Of a stretch of DNA of 64,000 nucleotides, positions 54,813 to 64,000 are shown in pieces (within the stretch, counting starts at the first letter, position 1; each line of letters begins with the position of its first letter). Location: the NCBI RefSeq assembly GCF_934746965.1, contig NZ_CAKVFS010000009.1:1-64000 (forward strand). The letters run 5' to 3'. The DNA is from an uncultured Methanobrevibacter sp. Lineage in GTDB: Archaea; Methanobacteriota; Methanobacteria; Methanobacteriales; Methanobacteriaceae. Both the position numbers and the translations under genes were made by a program. The notes under the pieces are model-generated. The model saw only the letters and a program-made list of their open reading frames with translations, was not told the origin of the DNA and made no database searches.

Positions 54813-56045
54813 ATGAAATATGTAATTTTTATTCCTGATGGTTCAAGTGACTATCCAATTGATGAATTAGATGGTATGACTCCACTTAAAGCAGCTGATA
54901 CTCCAAATATTGATAAAATGGCTAAAGCTGGTTTTGGAGGTTTAACTAATAATGTTCCTGATGAATATACTCCTGGTTCTGATGTAGCTAATATGAGTAT
55001 CTTTGGATTCAACCCTGCAAATTACTATACTGGTCGTGGACCATTAGAAGCAGGTAGTATGGGTATTGAAACTACTGATAAAGATGTAATTTTTAGATGC
55101 AATACTATTACTCAAAAAGATGGGTGTATGGATGATTTTAATGCAGGACATATTACATCTCAGGAAGCTAAGATTTTAATGGAAGCTTTAAATGATTATT
55201 TCAATGAAAAATATGATGATTTTAAAGGTAAATTTTATCCAGGAGTTAGTTATAGACATTTATTTGTGTATTCCTGTGAAACAATTGAAGATGCACAATT
55301 ATTAGCTAACTTAGTAACTATGCCTCCTCATGATATTGCTGGTGAAAATTTAGATGAAAATACTACTGGAGATAAATGGGATGAAAAATTACCAAGTTTT
55401 ATTAAACAAATCATGTGGGATTCTCAAAATATTTTAAAAGACCATGAAATTAATAAAAAAAGAATAGCTGATGGTAAGAAAGCAGCAAATATGGTGTGGT
55501 TGTGGGGTCAAGGTGTAACTCCAAGTTTACCTAATTTTAAAGATGTTTATGATTTGGATGCAGCAGTAATTACTGGTGTTGATTTATTAAAAGGAATAGG
55601 TGTTTTTGCAGGTTTTGATATTATTAATGTTCCTGGAGCTACTGGATACTTTGATACGGATTATGTTGCTAAAGGAAAATATGCAATTGAAGCTTTAAAA
55701 AATCATGATGTATTATTTGTACATGTGGAAGCACCTGATGAAGCGGGACATGCATCAAACACTGAAGAAAAAGTTAAAGCTATTGAAAGAATTGATAAAT
55801 ATATTGTTGGACCTGTTTTAGATAGTTTAAAAGGTGAAGACTTTAAGGCAGCTATTTTACCTGATCATCCAACTCCAGTTTCTGTTGGAACTCATACAAG
55901 AGATGATGTACCTTTAATTATTTATTCTTCTGATAGAAAGGGTGATGAATGCGAGTCATTTGATGAAGAAGGTGTTTTAAAAGGTAATTTGGATAAAAAA
56001 GAAGGATATACTTTAATGAATAGACTTATTAATGATGATTTTTAG
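54813..56045 (+). CDS. apgM: 2,3-bisphosphoglycerate-independent phosphoglycerate mutase
   Basis: Archaeal-type cofactor-independent mutase interconverting 3- and 2-phosphoglycerate; alkaline phosphatase superfamily. Metal-site Asp in IPDGSSDYPI, phosphoserine region GSDVANMSIFG, and later metal ligands in HVEAPDEAGH and LPDHPTPV. 410 residues. ATG start without strong ribosome binding site, 33 bases behind hom. Confidence 0.95.
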   Translation: MKYVIFIPDGSSDYPIDELDGMTPLKAADTPNIDKMAKAGFGGLTNNVPDEYTPGSDVANMSIFGFNPANYYTGRGPLEAGSMGIETTDKDVIFRCNTITQKDGCMDDFNAGHITSQEAKILMEALNDYFNEKYDDFKGKFYPGVSYRHLFVYSCETIEDAQLLANLVTMPPHDIAGENLDENTTGDKWDEKLPSFIKQIMWDSQNILKDHEINKKRIADGKKAANMVWLWGQGVTPSLPNFKDVYDLDAAVITGVDLLKGIGVFAGFDIINVPGATGYFDTDYVAKGKYAIEALKNHDVLFVHVEAPDEAGHASNTEEKVKAIERIDKYIVGPVLDSLKGEDFKAAILPDHPTPVSVGTHTRDDVPLIIYSSDRKGDECESFDEEGVLKGNLDKKEGYTLMNRLINDDF

Positions 56046-56060
56046 GTAGGGGAGTTTTAT

Positions 56061-56690
56061 ATGAAAGTAATTTTAGTTAATGGTAGTCCACATAAAAATG
56101 GATGTACTTATACAGCATTGTGTGAAATTCAAAAAACATTAAACCAATCAGATATTGAAACAGAAATATTTTGGATAGGTTCAAAACCAATTATTGGATG
56201 TACTGGTTGTAATAAATGTGCACAAATTGGTGAATGTACATTTAATAATGATAATGTTAATGAATTTGTTAAAAAAGCCCAAGATGCTGATGGATTTATT
56301 TTTGGAAGTCCTGTTCATTATGCTGGAGCTACTGGAGCTATTACTTCATTTTTAGATAGGGCATTTTACTCAAATAAAGGAAATGTAGCATTTAAATTTA
56401 AACCTGTAGCATCTATTTCATCTGCAAGGAGATCAGGAACAACTGCAACTTTTGATCAATTAAATAAATATGCAACAATTTCTCAAATGCCTATTATATC
56501 TTCTACTTATTGGAATGCAGTTCATGGAAACACTCCTGATGAAGTTTTAAAAGATGAGGAAGGTTTATTTGTTATGAGGCAATTAGGTCGTAATATGGCT
56601 TTCTTTTTAAAATGTATTAAAGTAGGTGTTGATTCTGGGTTGAAAGTAGATGAAAGTGAGGAAAGGATAGCTACTAATTTTATTAGGTAA
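56061..56690 (+). CDS. iron-sulfur flavoprotein / NADPH-dependent FMN reductase family
   Basis: 209-residue flavodoxin-fold oxidoreductase: N-terminal FMN loop LVNGSPHKNGCTYTAL and the compact cluster motif IGCTGCNKCAQIGEC (CX2CX2CX5C), as in methanogen iron-sulfur flavoproteins involved in oxidative-stress electron transfer. AGGGGAG is a strong ribosome binding site. Follows apgM by 15 bases. Confidence 0.85.
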   Translation: MKVILVNGSPHKNGCTYTALCEIQKTLNQSDIETEIFWIGSKPIIGCTGCNKCAQIGECTFNNDNVNEFVKKAQDADGFIFGSPVHYAGATGAITSFLDRAFYSNKGNVAFKFKPVASISSARRSGTTATFDQLNKYATISQMPIISSTYWNAVHGNTPDEVLKDEEGLFVMRQLGRNMAFFLKCIKVGVDSGLKVDESEERIATNFIR

Positions 56691-56789
56691 TTATTAATTG
56701 TTGTTTATCGCAACAATTATATATTGGGAAATTTATAATTAATGTTGTATTTCACAACAATTATTTTTTTTCTTAAGGTGTATAAAAAT

Positions 56790-58160
56790 ATGGGACTATT
56801 TAAAACATTAATAAAAACTCCAAACAATTATTTATTTTCAAATAAAGCATTATTTATATTATTTTTACCGTTACTTATAGAACAGGGATTAGAATTTTTT
56901 GTAGGATTTGCAGACTCTGTAATGGTTGCATCATTAGGAGAATCAGCAATTTCAGGTGTTTCTCTCGTTGATTTTTTAATGCAACTATTAATTTTCGGAT
57001 TTTCTGCATTAGCTACTGGTGGAGCAGTAATAGCAGGACAATATTTGGGGAATAATAAAATAGAAAAAGCTAGGAATGCTGCTAATCAACTGGTATGGTT
57101 TTCAGGAATTTCATCAGTTGCTTTAATGATTGTTGTTGTATTAATTAAATCATTTTTAATAAGTACTTTATTTGGTCAAATTGAAGTAGATGTATGGGAT
57201 TATGCAAATACATATTTACTTTTCATGGCTTTTTCAATACCTTTTATTGCTATTTACAATGCAGGTGCAGCAGTTTACAGAACCAGTGGAAATGCAGTTT
57301 TACCAATGAAAATAATGGTTATTTGTGATATTTTAAATGTCATAGGTAATGCAATTGGTATTTATTATTTAGGTTTAGGAGTTGAAGGAGTAGCTATTCC
57401 AACTGTAATTTCAAGATTGATAGCAGCAGTAGCTATAATGTATTTTACACTAAATAAAAACTTCAAATTACATATTAAGAGAACTATAAAATATAAATTT
57501 GACTGGAATATTCTTAGAAATGTTTTAAATGTGGGTATTCCTTATGGTATTGAAAATGGATTATTCCAATTTGGGCGTGTATTAGTTTTAAGTTTAGTTT
57601 CAACATTTGGAACAATAGCTATTGCAGCAAATTCTGTAGGTTATGCAATTGGAATATTTTCAGTTTTACCTGGTTTTGCAATTAATTTAGGAATGACTGC
57701 AGTGATTTCAAGATGTGTTGGAGCAAATGATTATGAACAGGCCAAATATTATAATAAAAAAATTATTTTAATTGTAATTGTGTGTCATATTATTGTTAAT
57801 GTTATAATATTTGCATTATTGCCTATCATTTTAAGTCTTTATAATTTATCTCCAGCTACAGCAGCATTATCTGCTAAAATGATTATTTGGCATGGTACTT
57901 TGGGAATTTTAATTTGGCCAATAGCATTTACTTTACCTAATTTATTTAGAGGTGCTGGAGATGCAAAATGGGCTATGGTAATAAGTTTAATTGTAATGTT
58001 CACGTGCAGAATAGGTTTGTCTTATATTTTAGCTATAAACTTTAATATGGGGGTATTTGGAACATGGTTTGCTATGTTTATTGATTGGTTTGTGAGAGGC
58101 GGTTTATATGTTTACAGATACTTTAGCAATAAATGGATGGAATATAGAGTATCTTCTTAA
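56790..58160 (+). CDS. MATE-family multidrug exporter
   Basis: ~456-residue membrane protein with twelve hydrophobic helices in two similar halves, of the MATE (MOP) superfamily that exports cationic compounds using Na+ or H+ gradients. Typical stretches: EQGLEFFVGFADSVMVASLG in the first helix pair, and GAGDAKWAMVISL in the second half. Frame opens at 56742, but AAGGTG at 56775-56780 suits ATG 56790 (MGLFKTLI). Confidence 0.92.
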   Translation: MGLFKTLIKTPNNYLFSNKALFILFLPLLIEQGLEFFVGFADSVMVASLGESAISGVSLVDFLMQLLIFGFSALATGGAVIAGQYLGNNKIEKARNAANQLVWFSGISSVALMIVVVLIKSFLISTLFGQIEVDVWDYANTYLLFMAFSIPFIAIYNAGAAVYRTSGNAVLPMKIMVICDILNVIGNAIGIYYLGLGVEGVAIPTVISRLIAAVAIMYFTLNKNFKLHIKRTIKYKFDWNILRNVLNVGIPYGIENGLFQFGRVLVLSLVSTFGTIAIAANSVGYAIGIFSVLPGFAINLGMTAVISRCVGANDYEQAKYYNKKIILIVIVCHIIVNVIIFALLPIILSLYNLSPATAALSAKMIIWHGTLGILIWPIAFTLPNLFRGAGDAKWAMVISLIVMFTCRIGLSYILAINFNMGVFGTWFAMFIDWFVRGGLYVYRYFSNKWMEYRVSS

Positions 58161-58243
58161 TTAGTTGATGGTCTTATTAATACTAAAAGTTATATATTAA
58201 AAAAATTAAAAATTATGTTGTAGTTTGCAACAGTTGTGATATT

Positions 58244-59035
58244 ATGGTATTATTTAGAGGAGATATTAAGTGTAAATCACTTCAGAGAAGAACATCAATT
58301 AGTGTAATTTTACCTGCAGATAACTTACATTATTTGCAAGGAACTCAAGAAATTGTGGAAAAACCATATAAAACATTATATTTATTACATGGTCTTTTTG
58401 GTAGTGATGATATATTTTTAGCAAATACTACAATTCAGAAATTTGCGGAAGACCATAATATTGCTGTTGTTTTACCTAGTGGTGAAAATAGTTTTTATGT
58501 AGATCAACCGGATTCTCATAAATATTATGGGGAATTTATAGGTCGTGAACTTGTTGAAATAACAAGAAATATTTTCCCACTATCTCATAAAAAAGAAGAC
58601 ACTTATCTTGCAGGATTTTCAATGGGTGGATATGGAGCTATTAGGAATGGATTAAAATATAATGATACTTTTGGGTATATTGGAGCAATTTCAGCAGCTT
58701 TATTAACTGATGATATTCATAAATGGGGAGAATCTGATGAATTATTATCTTCAAGATCTTTTGCTGAATCTTGCTTTGGTGATTTAGATAAAGTCATTGG
58801 TAGTGATAAAGACCCTAAATTTTTAATTGATGATCTAATAGCTAGAAATATAGAAATACCTAAAATATTCATGGCAGTTGGAGATAATGACTTTTTATAT
58901 AATGAAAATTTAGATTATTATAATTACTTAAAGTCAAAAAATGTTGATGTGGAGTTTAGACAATCACAAGGGGAGCATACTTGGGAATTTTGTAATGAGC
59001 ATATTAAAGAGTTTATAGAATGGCTTCCTTTATAA
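58244..59035 (+). CDS. alpha/beta-hydrolase esterase (esterase D / tributyrin esterase type)
   Basis: 263-residue hydrolase. Nucleophile elbow GFSMGGYGAIR (residues ~126-136), oxyanion region LYLLHGLFGSDD, catalytic Asp near VGDNDFLY and His in GEHTWEF. Belongs to the esterase D-like family including S-formylglutathione hydrolases; natural substrate unknown. Followed 16 bases later by an aldo/keto reductase, perhaps the same transcript. Confidence 0.85.
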   Translation: MVLFRGDIKCKSLQRRTSISVILPADNLHYLQGTQEIVEKPYKTLYLLHGLFGSDDIFLANTTIQKFAEDHNIAVVLPSGENSFYVDQPDSHKYYGEFIGRELVEITRNIFPLSHKKEDTYLAGFSMGGYGAIRNGLKYNDTFGYIGAISAALLTDDIHKWGESDELLSSRSFAESCFGDLDKVIGSDKDPKFLIDDLIARNIEIPKIFMAVGDNDFLYNENLDYYNYLKSKNVDVEFRQSQGEHTWEFCNEHIKEFIEWLPL

Positions 59036-59051
59036 AAAAAGAGATGATATT

Positions 59052-60182
59052 ATGAAAAAATTTGGATTTGGATGCATGAGGTTACCATGTAATAATGATG
59101 AGGTGGAGGATATAGATTTACCACAAGTATTTGAAATGGTTGATACGTATATTGAAAGTGGGTTTAATTATTTTGATACTGCATATGGTTATCATAATGG
59201 TTTAAGCGAAGTAGCAGTTAAAAAAGCAGTTATTGAAAGATATCCAAGAAATGAAGTTTTAATAGCTGACAAATTACCAGTGTATATGCTTAAACCATCA
59301 CATAATCTTGAAGAAATATTTCAAGAACAAAAAGAAAGATGTGGGGTAGAATATTTTGATTATTATATGCTCCATAATATTACAAATAATTTTTATAATG
59401 GTATTGTTCCTAAATTAAATTGTTTTGAATTTGTTGAAGAATTAAAACAAAAAGGTGAAGTAAAACATATTGGAATTTCTTTTCATGATGATGCAGATAC
59501 TCTTGAAAAAATATTGAAAGAACATCCATCTATAGAATTTGTACAATTACAAATAAATTACTTAGACTGGGATAATGAGGGTATTCAATCAAGAAAATGT
59601 TATGAGGTAGCTAGAAAATACAATAAAGATGTCATTGTAATGGAACCATTAAAAGGAGGAACATTAGTAAATATTCCGGATAAAGCTAGTGAAATATTAA
59701 ATAATTATAGTTCTGATTTATCTATTGCATCTTGGGGAATTAGATTTGCAGCTAGTTTAGATGGAGTTATAAGTGTATTATCTGGTGTTAGTAACTTAGA
59801 ACAATTAGAAGATAATTTAAGTTATATGAAAAATTTTAAACCATTAACTGATGATGAATTAAAAATTATTGATGATGTTGTTGAAATCATTAAAGATTCA
59901 ATAGCTGTTCCATGTACGGGATGTGATTATTGTTTAGATTCATGTCCTACTAATATTCCTATATCAAAGTTTTTTGCATTATATAATGATGCTAAACAAG
60001 CTATTGAAGTTCAGTTTTTATATTATTTCTATTATGATAATTTAGCTAAGAAAAATGCACCTGCATCAATGTGTCTTCAATGCGGGGAATGTGAAAAGAA
60101 ATGTACTCAACATATAAACATTATTGATGAACTTAAAAATGTTGAAGAATTATTGGAAGTTGATTTAGAATCAATGTTATAA
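59052..60182 (+). CDS. aldo/keto reductase with C-terminal 4Fe-4S domain
   Basis: 376-residue oxidoreductase: TIM-barrel AKR domain (N-terminus FGFGCMRLPC; active-site NYFDTAYGYHNGLSE; DYYMLHN), then a ferredoxin-like domain with CTGCDYCLDSCPTNI and CLQCGECEKKC (residues ~285-350). AKRs with this Fe-S tail are common in anaerobes; substrate unknown. Ends before a strong terminator. Confidence 0.9.
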   Translation: MKKFGFGCMRLPCNNDEVEDIDLPQVFEMVDTYIESGFNYFDTAYGYHNGLSEVAVKKAVIERYPRNEVLIADKLPVYMLKPSHNLEEIFQEQKERCGVEYFDYYMLHNITNNFYNGIVPKLNCFEFVEELKQKGEVKHIGISFHDDADTLEKILKEHPSIEFVQLQINYLDWDNEGIQSRKCYEVARKYNKDVIVMEPLKGGTLVNIPDKASEILNNYSSDLSIASWGIRFAASLDGVISVLSGVSNLEQLEDNLSYMKNFKPLTDDELKIIDDVVEIIKDSIAVPCTGCDYCLDSCPTNIPISKFFALYNDAKQAIEVQFLYYFYYDNLAKKNAPASMCLQCGECEKKCTQHINIIDELKNVEELLEVDLESML

Positions 60183-60195
60183 TTATATATTATTG

Positions 60196-60222
60196 GAAGA
60201 GTTTTTTTTAACTCTTCTTTTT
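60196..60222 (+). terminator. hairpin terminator behind the aldo/keto reductase gene
   Basis: GAAGAGTT (60196-60203) / AACTCTTC (60210-60217) with loop TTTTTT, followed by TTTTT. Confidence 0.85.
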
Positions 60223-60407
60223 CGTGTTATATAATTATAAATGTTTTTTTCATTAGTTATTTATTGCAATTTTTTTAACAAAAAACACATGTGTGTTATA
60301 TATTTACATATCCCGTGTATAATCAATATATTTTCACTTGTTATCATAAAAAATTTTTATATATTATGAATAACTAAATTATATAGTGTATTATTTTTTT
60401 TATAAAA

Positions 60408-62024
60408 ATGGAGAGGATTTTTCTGACAAAGTATATAATTATAACTGGAGGGGTAGTTAGTTCTATTGGAAAAGGAATCACTTCTGCATCTATGGGTCGT
60501 ATTTTAAGATCTTATGGTTTAAAAGTAGCTGCTATTAAAATAGACCCTTATTTGAATTGGGATTCAGGAACACTAAACCCTTATCAACATGGTGAAGTTT
60601 TTGTAACTAATGATGGAATGGAAACTGACTTGGATTTAGGTCATTATGAAAGATTTTTAGATGTTGAATTACCTGGATTATCTAATATTACTACAGGTAA
60701 AGTATATAAATCTGTTATTTCTAAAGAAAGGGAAGGTAAATTTTTAGGAGCTTGTGTGCAAGTTATTCCTCATATTACTAATGAAATTAAAGAAATGATT
60801 AGATTAATATCTGATAATAATGATTATGATGTTGTTTTAATAGAATTAGGGGGTACTGTTGGAGATATTGAAAGTCAACCTTTCTTGGAAGCTTTAAGAC
60901 AACTTAGAAATGAAGAAGGTCAGGATAATGTCATGTTTGTCCATGTTACATTTATACCATATTTAAATGCTGCTGGTGAATTTAAAACCAAACCAACACA
61001 ACATTCTACAAAAGAATTACGAAGTATGGGTATTAATCCAGATGTTATTGTATGTAGGTCCCAAGAACCTATTGATGATGCTTTAGAAGGAAAAATAGCT
61101 CATTTTTGTGATGTAGATCAAAAAGCAGTTGTAAACACTCCTGATGCAAGTACTATTTATGAAGTTCCATTAGTTCTGGAAGAAAATCATATTGGTGAAT
61201 TAATTGTTAATAGGATTGGATTAGATGTAAAACCTGATTCATCAAAACTTGATGGCTGGCGTGAAATAGTTGAGTCTCTTAAAATTAAAAGTCCTATTGT
61301 GAATATTGGAATTGTTGGTAAATATGTTGAGCTTGAAGATGCTTATATAAGTATTAGAGAATCTTTACAACATGCTGCAGCTAATGTTGGAGTAAAAGCT
61401 AACATTATTTATATTAGTTCTGATGTTGAAAAATTAGATGATGATGTTATGAAAAATCTTCATGGAATTCTTATTCCTGGAGGATTTGGAGAAAGAGGAT
61501 TTGAAGGTAAACTTGATGCTGTAGATTATGCTATTGAACATAATGTACCATTATTTGGTATATGTTTAGGAATGCATTCTATTGTAACTCAATTTGCAAG
61601 ACGTAATGGTTATAGTGATGCTAATAGTTCAGAATTTGATAAAGAAAATCCTCATCCTGTCATTGATATGATGGAAGAACAGAAAAAAGTTAAAAATATG
61701 GGTGGAACTATGCGTTTAGGTTCTTATGATTGTAAGCTTATCAAAGGAACTAAAACATATGAAGCATACAATAAAGAAGATATTGCAGAACGTCATAGGC
61801 ACAGATTTGAATTTAATAATGATTATAGAAAAGACTTGGAAGATAAAGGATTAATTATTTCTGGTGTTAGTCCTGATGATTTCCTAGTTGAAATTGTTGA
61901 ATTACCTAATCATCCATGGGCTATTGGTTGTCAATTCCATCCTGAATTTAAATCAAGGCCTAATAGGCCCCATCCATTATTTAAATCATTTTTAGAAGCT
62001 ATTTGTGAGTTTTCTAAAAATTAA
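60408..62024 (+). CDS. pyrG: CTP synthase
   Basis: Makes CTP from UTP with glutamine-derived ammonia. N-terminal synthetase domain (KYIIITGGVVSSIGKGITSA, Walker-A-like) and C-terminal class I amidotransferase with GICLGMHSIV nucleophile Cys and CQFHPEF His-Glu. 538 residues. The start is uncertain: ATG 60408 gives five extra residues, while GGAGAGG at 60410-60416 is placed to serve a CTG at 60423 that gives the family-typical MTKYI start. TATA boxes near 60355 and 60380 allow either a leadered or leaderless message. Confidence 0.95.
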   Translation: MERIFLTKYIIITGGVVSSIGKGITSASMGRILRSYGLKVAAIKIDPYLNWDSGTLNPYQHGEVFVTNDGMETDLDLGHYERFLDVELPGLSNITTGKVYKSVISKEREGKFLGACVQVIPHITNEIKEMIRLISDNNDYDVVLIELGGTVGDIESQPFLEALRQLRNEEGQDNVMFVHVTFIPYLNAAGEFKTKPTQHSTKELRSMGINPDVIVCRSQEPIDDALEGKIAHFCDVDQKAVVNTPDASTIYEVPLVLEENHIGELIVNRIGLDVKPDSSKLDGWREIVESLKIKSPIVNIGIVGKYVELEDAYISIRESLQHAAANVGVKANIIYISSDVEKLDDDVMKNLHGILIPGGFGERGFEGKLDAVDYAIEHNVPLFGICLGMHSIVTQFARRNGYSDANSSEFDKENPHPVIDMMEEQKKVKNMGGTMRLGSYDCKLIKGTKTYEAYNKEDIAERHRHRFEFNNDYRKDLEDKGLIISGVSPDDFLVEIVELPNHPWAIGCQFHPEFKSRPNRPHPLFKSFLEAICEFSKN

Positions 62025-62108
62025 TTCTCTTCATTTTTTTATTTTAAAAACATTTTTATATCTTTATTTTCTATCTAATTAATATATTTCTTAGTTTATA
62101 TTAGAATT

Positions 62109-62978
62109 ATGGATTTTAATGTTATATTTTTAGCTCAAATTATAGTTACATCTTTATTTTGTTTTTTAGCTGCAATTTTTGATGTTAAATCAGGAATTAT
62201 ATCTGATAAATTAAATTTATCTTTATTGGTTTTTGGATTAATTTCAAATCTAATTTTATCAATAATTTCTAATAACATTAAATACATTATAGGTGCTATA
62301 ATTTCAATGATTGTAACTTATATTGTAACTTTATTATTTTGGAAATTAAAAATTTGGGGTGGTGGTGATGTTAAATTATTTACTGCAATTGCTACTGCTA
62401 TACCATTTGGTATCAATATTGATTTTTTAAATATTTTTCCGCAATTATCAATTTATCCATTTTCATTTACTGTTATTATAAATAGTATTTTAGTAGCATT
62501 TCCATTTTTACTTATTTTCACTTGTTATTTAATATTAGAAAATACTTTATTTAATTCAAATAAAGATATTTTGTTTTCATTTTTAAATTTAAATTCAATT
62601 TCTTTATTTTTAAAGTTAAATTTAAATAAATTGGTGAAAATTAAGGATTTAAAAGAAGGAATGATAATTAATGATTATTATTTTAATAATGAAAAAATTG
62701 TTAGTTTAATAAATGATATTGATGGAAACTTAAAAGTGTATAAAACAAAAAATAATGTAAATTTTAATTATTATTTTAAATCACAAAGTGCTGGAGGAAT
62801 AACCAGTAAAGACATGTATTTATTGAAAATTATGAATGCTCAAAGTATAATATCTGATAATATTTCAATAAAATTAGGTTTTCCATTTGCACCAGCAATA
62901 TGTATAGGATTTTTAGTATCTGTAGTTTATGGAGATTTGATTATTTTATTTATTAAAAAATTTTTCCTGGTGATGTAA
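62109..62978 (+). CDS. archaeal type IV prepilin peptidase (A24 family, EppA/FlaK-like)
   Basis: 289-residue membrane aspartyl protease that cleaves class III signal peptides of pilin-like proteins. The two catalytic Asp are in AAIFDVKSGIISDKLN (~residue 26) and WGGGDVKLFTA (~86). Several membrane helices, with a hydrophilic insert of ~90 residues (~155-250) before the last helix pair. Immediately followed by a class III signal peptide gene, its likely substrate. Confidence 0.9.
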   Translation: MDFNVIFLAQIIVTSLFCFLAAIFDVKSGIISDKLNLSLLVFGLISNLILSIISNNIKYIIGAIISMIVTYIVTLLFWKLKIWGGGDVKLFTAIATAIPFGINIDFLNIFPQLSIYPFSFTVIINSILVAFPFLLIFTCYLILENTLFNSNKDILFSFLNLNSISLFLKLNLNKLVKIKDLKEGMIINDYYFNNEKIVSLINDIDGNLKVYKTKNNVNFNYYFKSQSAGGITSKDMYLLKIMNAQSIISDNISIKLGFPFAPAICIGFLVSVVYGDLIILFIKKFFLVM

Positions 62979-63413
62979 ATGTTTAAAGAAAATAAAGGCC
63001 AAATTTCAGTAGAATATTTATTTATTTTTGCAATATCACTAATTATTTTAACAGTTTTCACTATACCATTAGCTAATTTAGCTATAGAAAAAACTACTGA
63101 TGTTTCAAATGCTTTAAATGTTAAATCTCAATTATATAAAATAGCTAGTGGTATTAATCAAGTTTATAGTGAAGGTCAAGGTGCTAAACAAAGTATTAAT
63201 TTAGAACTTGATGAAAATGTTAATGTTAATATTTATAGAAATCATCTTTCAGCCAATGTAAAATTTAATGATAAATCATCTAAGTTAATTAAAGTAAATC
63301 ATGACTGTGATGATGTTAGTGGTGTTTTACAATTAAATAAAGGTAAAAATACAATTATAATCCAATGGCCAGAAAATATGGAAAATATAATTATTTCTAA
63401 AAAAATTAATTAA
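62979..63413 (+). CDS. pilin-like protein with class III signal peptide
   Basis: 144-residue secreted protein with a short basic leader and the Q-containing processing site GQISVEYLFIFAISLIIL (residues ~6-23), the mark of EppA-type substrates that assemble into thin pili or pseudopili. The rest is beta-rich and exposed. ATG directly follows the peptidase stop, with GGTGATG as the ribosome binding site. Confidence 0.88.
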   Translation: MFKENKGQISVEYLFIFAISLIILTVFTIPLANLAIEKTTDVSNALNVKSQLYKIASGINQVYSEGQGAKQSINLELDENVNVNIYRNHLSANVKFNDKSSKLIKVNHDCDDVSGVLQLNKGKNTIIIQWPENMENIIISKKIN

Positions 63414-63448
63414 GTATTAAATTATAAAATTATATCTGAGGTTAATTT

Positions 63449-64000
63449 ATGACTAATTTAGATAATATTAAACTTAAAGAATTAATGAAAATTGAACCTG
63501 AATCTATGAGTAAACAAGAATATGAAAGCTTTGTTGAAGAATTTAAAAAGTCACAACTTTTACTTCCTGTTGAAATATATTCTAATAATGATGTAAATGA
63601 ACCTCTTAGTTTTAAACCAGTTACAATTGAAGAAAATGGATGTAAATGTATTCCTTTATTTACTGATAATGAAGAATTAAAAAAAGGTAATCCTCCAGTT
63701 TCTACAATAGCTATTTTCATGAAAGATTTAAAGGACATGCTTGAAAATGCTTTTGAAATTGATGAAATCATGATAAATCTTTCTAGTGAATATACTATGT
63801 GCATTGATTTAAATTCTTTTTTTGATTTATTTGAAGTAAAAAATGATCCTAATAACTGGATTTTTGATAAAGCTAGACCTTTAAATCAAGAAGTTAAAGT
63901 TTATTATCGTGAAGAAAAACCTTTGATGAAAAAACAGGCAGTTGATGGTATTTACTCTTCTAAAGATCCATTTAAAGCAAGTGTAAATATGTATTTTGAT
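63449..64000 (+). CDS. SseB-like domain protein (truncated by window end)
   Basis: Frame open from ATG 63449 (after GAGGTTAATTT) to the end of the window, 184 codons with no stop. Residues ~40-130 resemble an SseB N-terminal domain (CIPLFTDNEELKKG, VSTIAIFMKDLKDML, MCIDLNSFFDLF). Downstream of the pilin gene, perhaps the same operon. Function unknown; only part of the gene is visible. Confidence 0.7.
   Translation, partial: MTNLDNIKLKELMKIEPESMSKQEYESFVEEFKKSQLLLPVEIYSNNDVNEPLSFKPVTIEENGCKCIPLFTDNEELKKGNPPVSTIAIFMKDLKDMLENAFEIDEIMINLSSEYTMCIDLNSFFDLFEVKNDPNNWIFDKARPLNQEVKVYYREEKPLMKKQAVDGIYSSKDPFKASVNMYFD

Noticed and set aside
1..64000. tRNA, rRNA or other structured RNA genes
   Set aside because: Scanned the intergenic regions for tRNA-like T-loops and GC-rich islands, which stand out in AT-rich methanogens; found none convincing.

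Overview
The window is strongly AT-rich DNA from a methanogenic archaeon of the Methanobacteriales, most probably a Methanobrevibacter (M. smithii-like); the species cannot be fixed from sequence alone. The evidence is an archaeal histone, archaeal translation and RNA-polymerase genes (aIF2-gamma, aIF5B, Rpo7, Spt4, L7Ae, S28e, S27ae, L37e, LSm), GTP-dependent dephospho-CoA kinase, ArfB, GGTGA-type ribosome binding sites, and a giant adhesin-like surface protein of the kind abundant in Methanobrevibacter.

Layout. 1-5 kb: metal-dependent regulator, EndA, TrpRS, a SpoIIM-like membrane protein, threonine synthase, histone. 5-8 kb: gene-poor stretch with a small membrane protein, a 41-residue zinc-ribbon gene, a decayed Rpn-type nuclease pseudogene and strong inverted repeats before rpl7ae. 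8-15.5 kb: information-processing cluster rpl7ae-rps28e-rpl24e-ndk-infB-rps6e-aif2g-PIN-ppa-rpo7-spt4-DPCK-rps24e-rps27ae, followed by argH. 17-25 kb: KH/PP-loop ATPase, hexapeptide acyltransferase, two rubredoxins (one unusually short), IMPACT protein, serine-rich surface protein, arfB with a PUA protein, LSm-L37e, a tandem paralogous pair of unknown proteins beside a flavodoxin/ferredoxin protein, and a bacterial-type RNase III. 25.5-28.3 kb: convergent metX-CBS and metY. 29-34.5 kb: adhesin-like protein with beta-helix, nine DUF11-type repeats and a C-terminal LPNTG sorting-like signal. 34.7-36.3 kb: voltage-gated-type K+ channel and a SHOCT-domain protein.

36.3-50.6 kb is a complete type I-B (Cst/Tneap-like) CRISPR-Cas locus: divergent cas6, then cas8b1-cas7-cas5-cas3-cas4-cas1-cas2, an AT-rich leader and an array in which I count 89 repeats plus a truncated one. 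The array has two repeat versions whose differences preserve a short hairpin by paired substitution, and it holds at least five families of near-duplicate spacers, suggesting repeated sampling of the same sites in evolving invaders. A palindrome lies over the predicted transcription start of the cas8b1 operon.

50.6-64 kb: asnB-gatC-like-ACT-hom-apgM (aspartate-family metabolism and glycolysis), an iron-sulfur flavoprotein, MATE exporter, esterase, aldo/keto reductase with Fe-S domain, pyrG, and a prepilin-peptidase/class III signal-peptide pair followed by an SseB-like gene running off the window. Homoserine dehydrogenase (53.8 kb), threonine synthase (3.4 kb) and MetX/MetY (25.5-28.3 kb) together cover the branch from aspartate semialdehyde to threonine and homocysteine.
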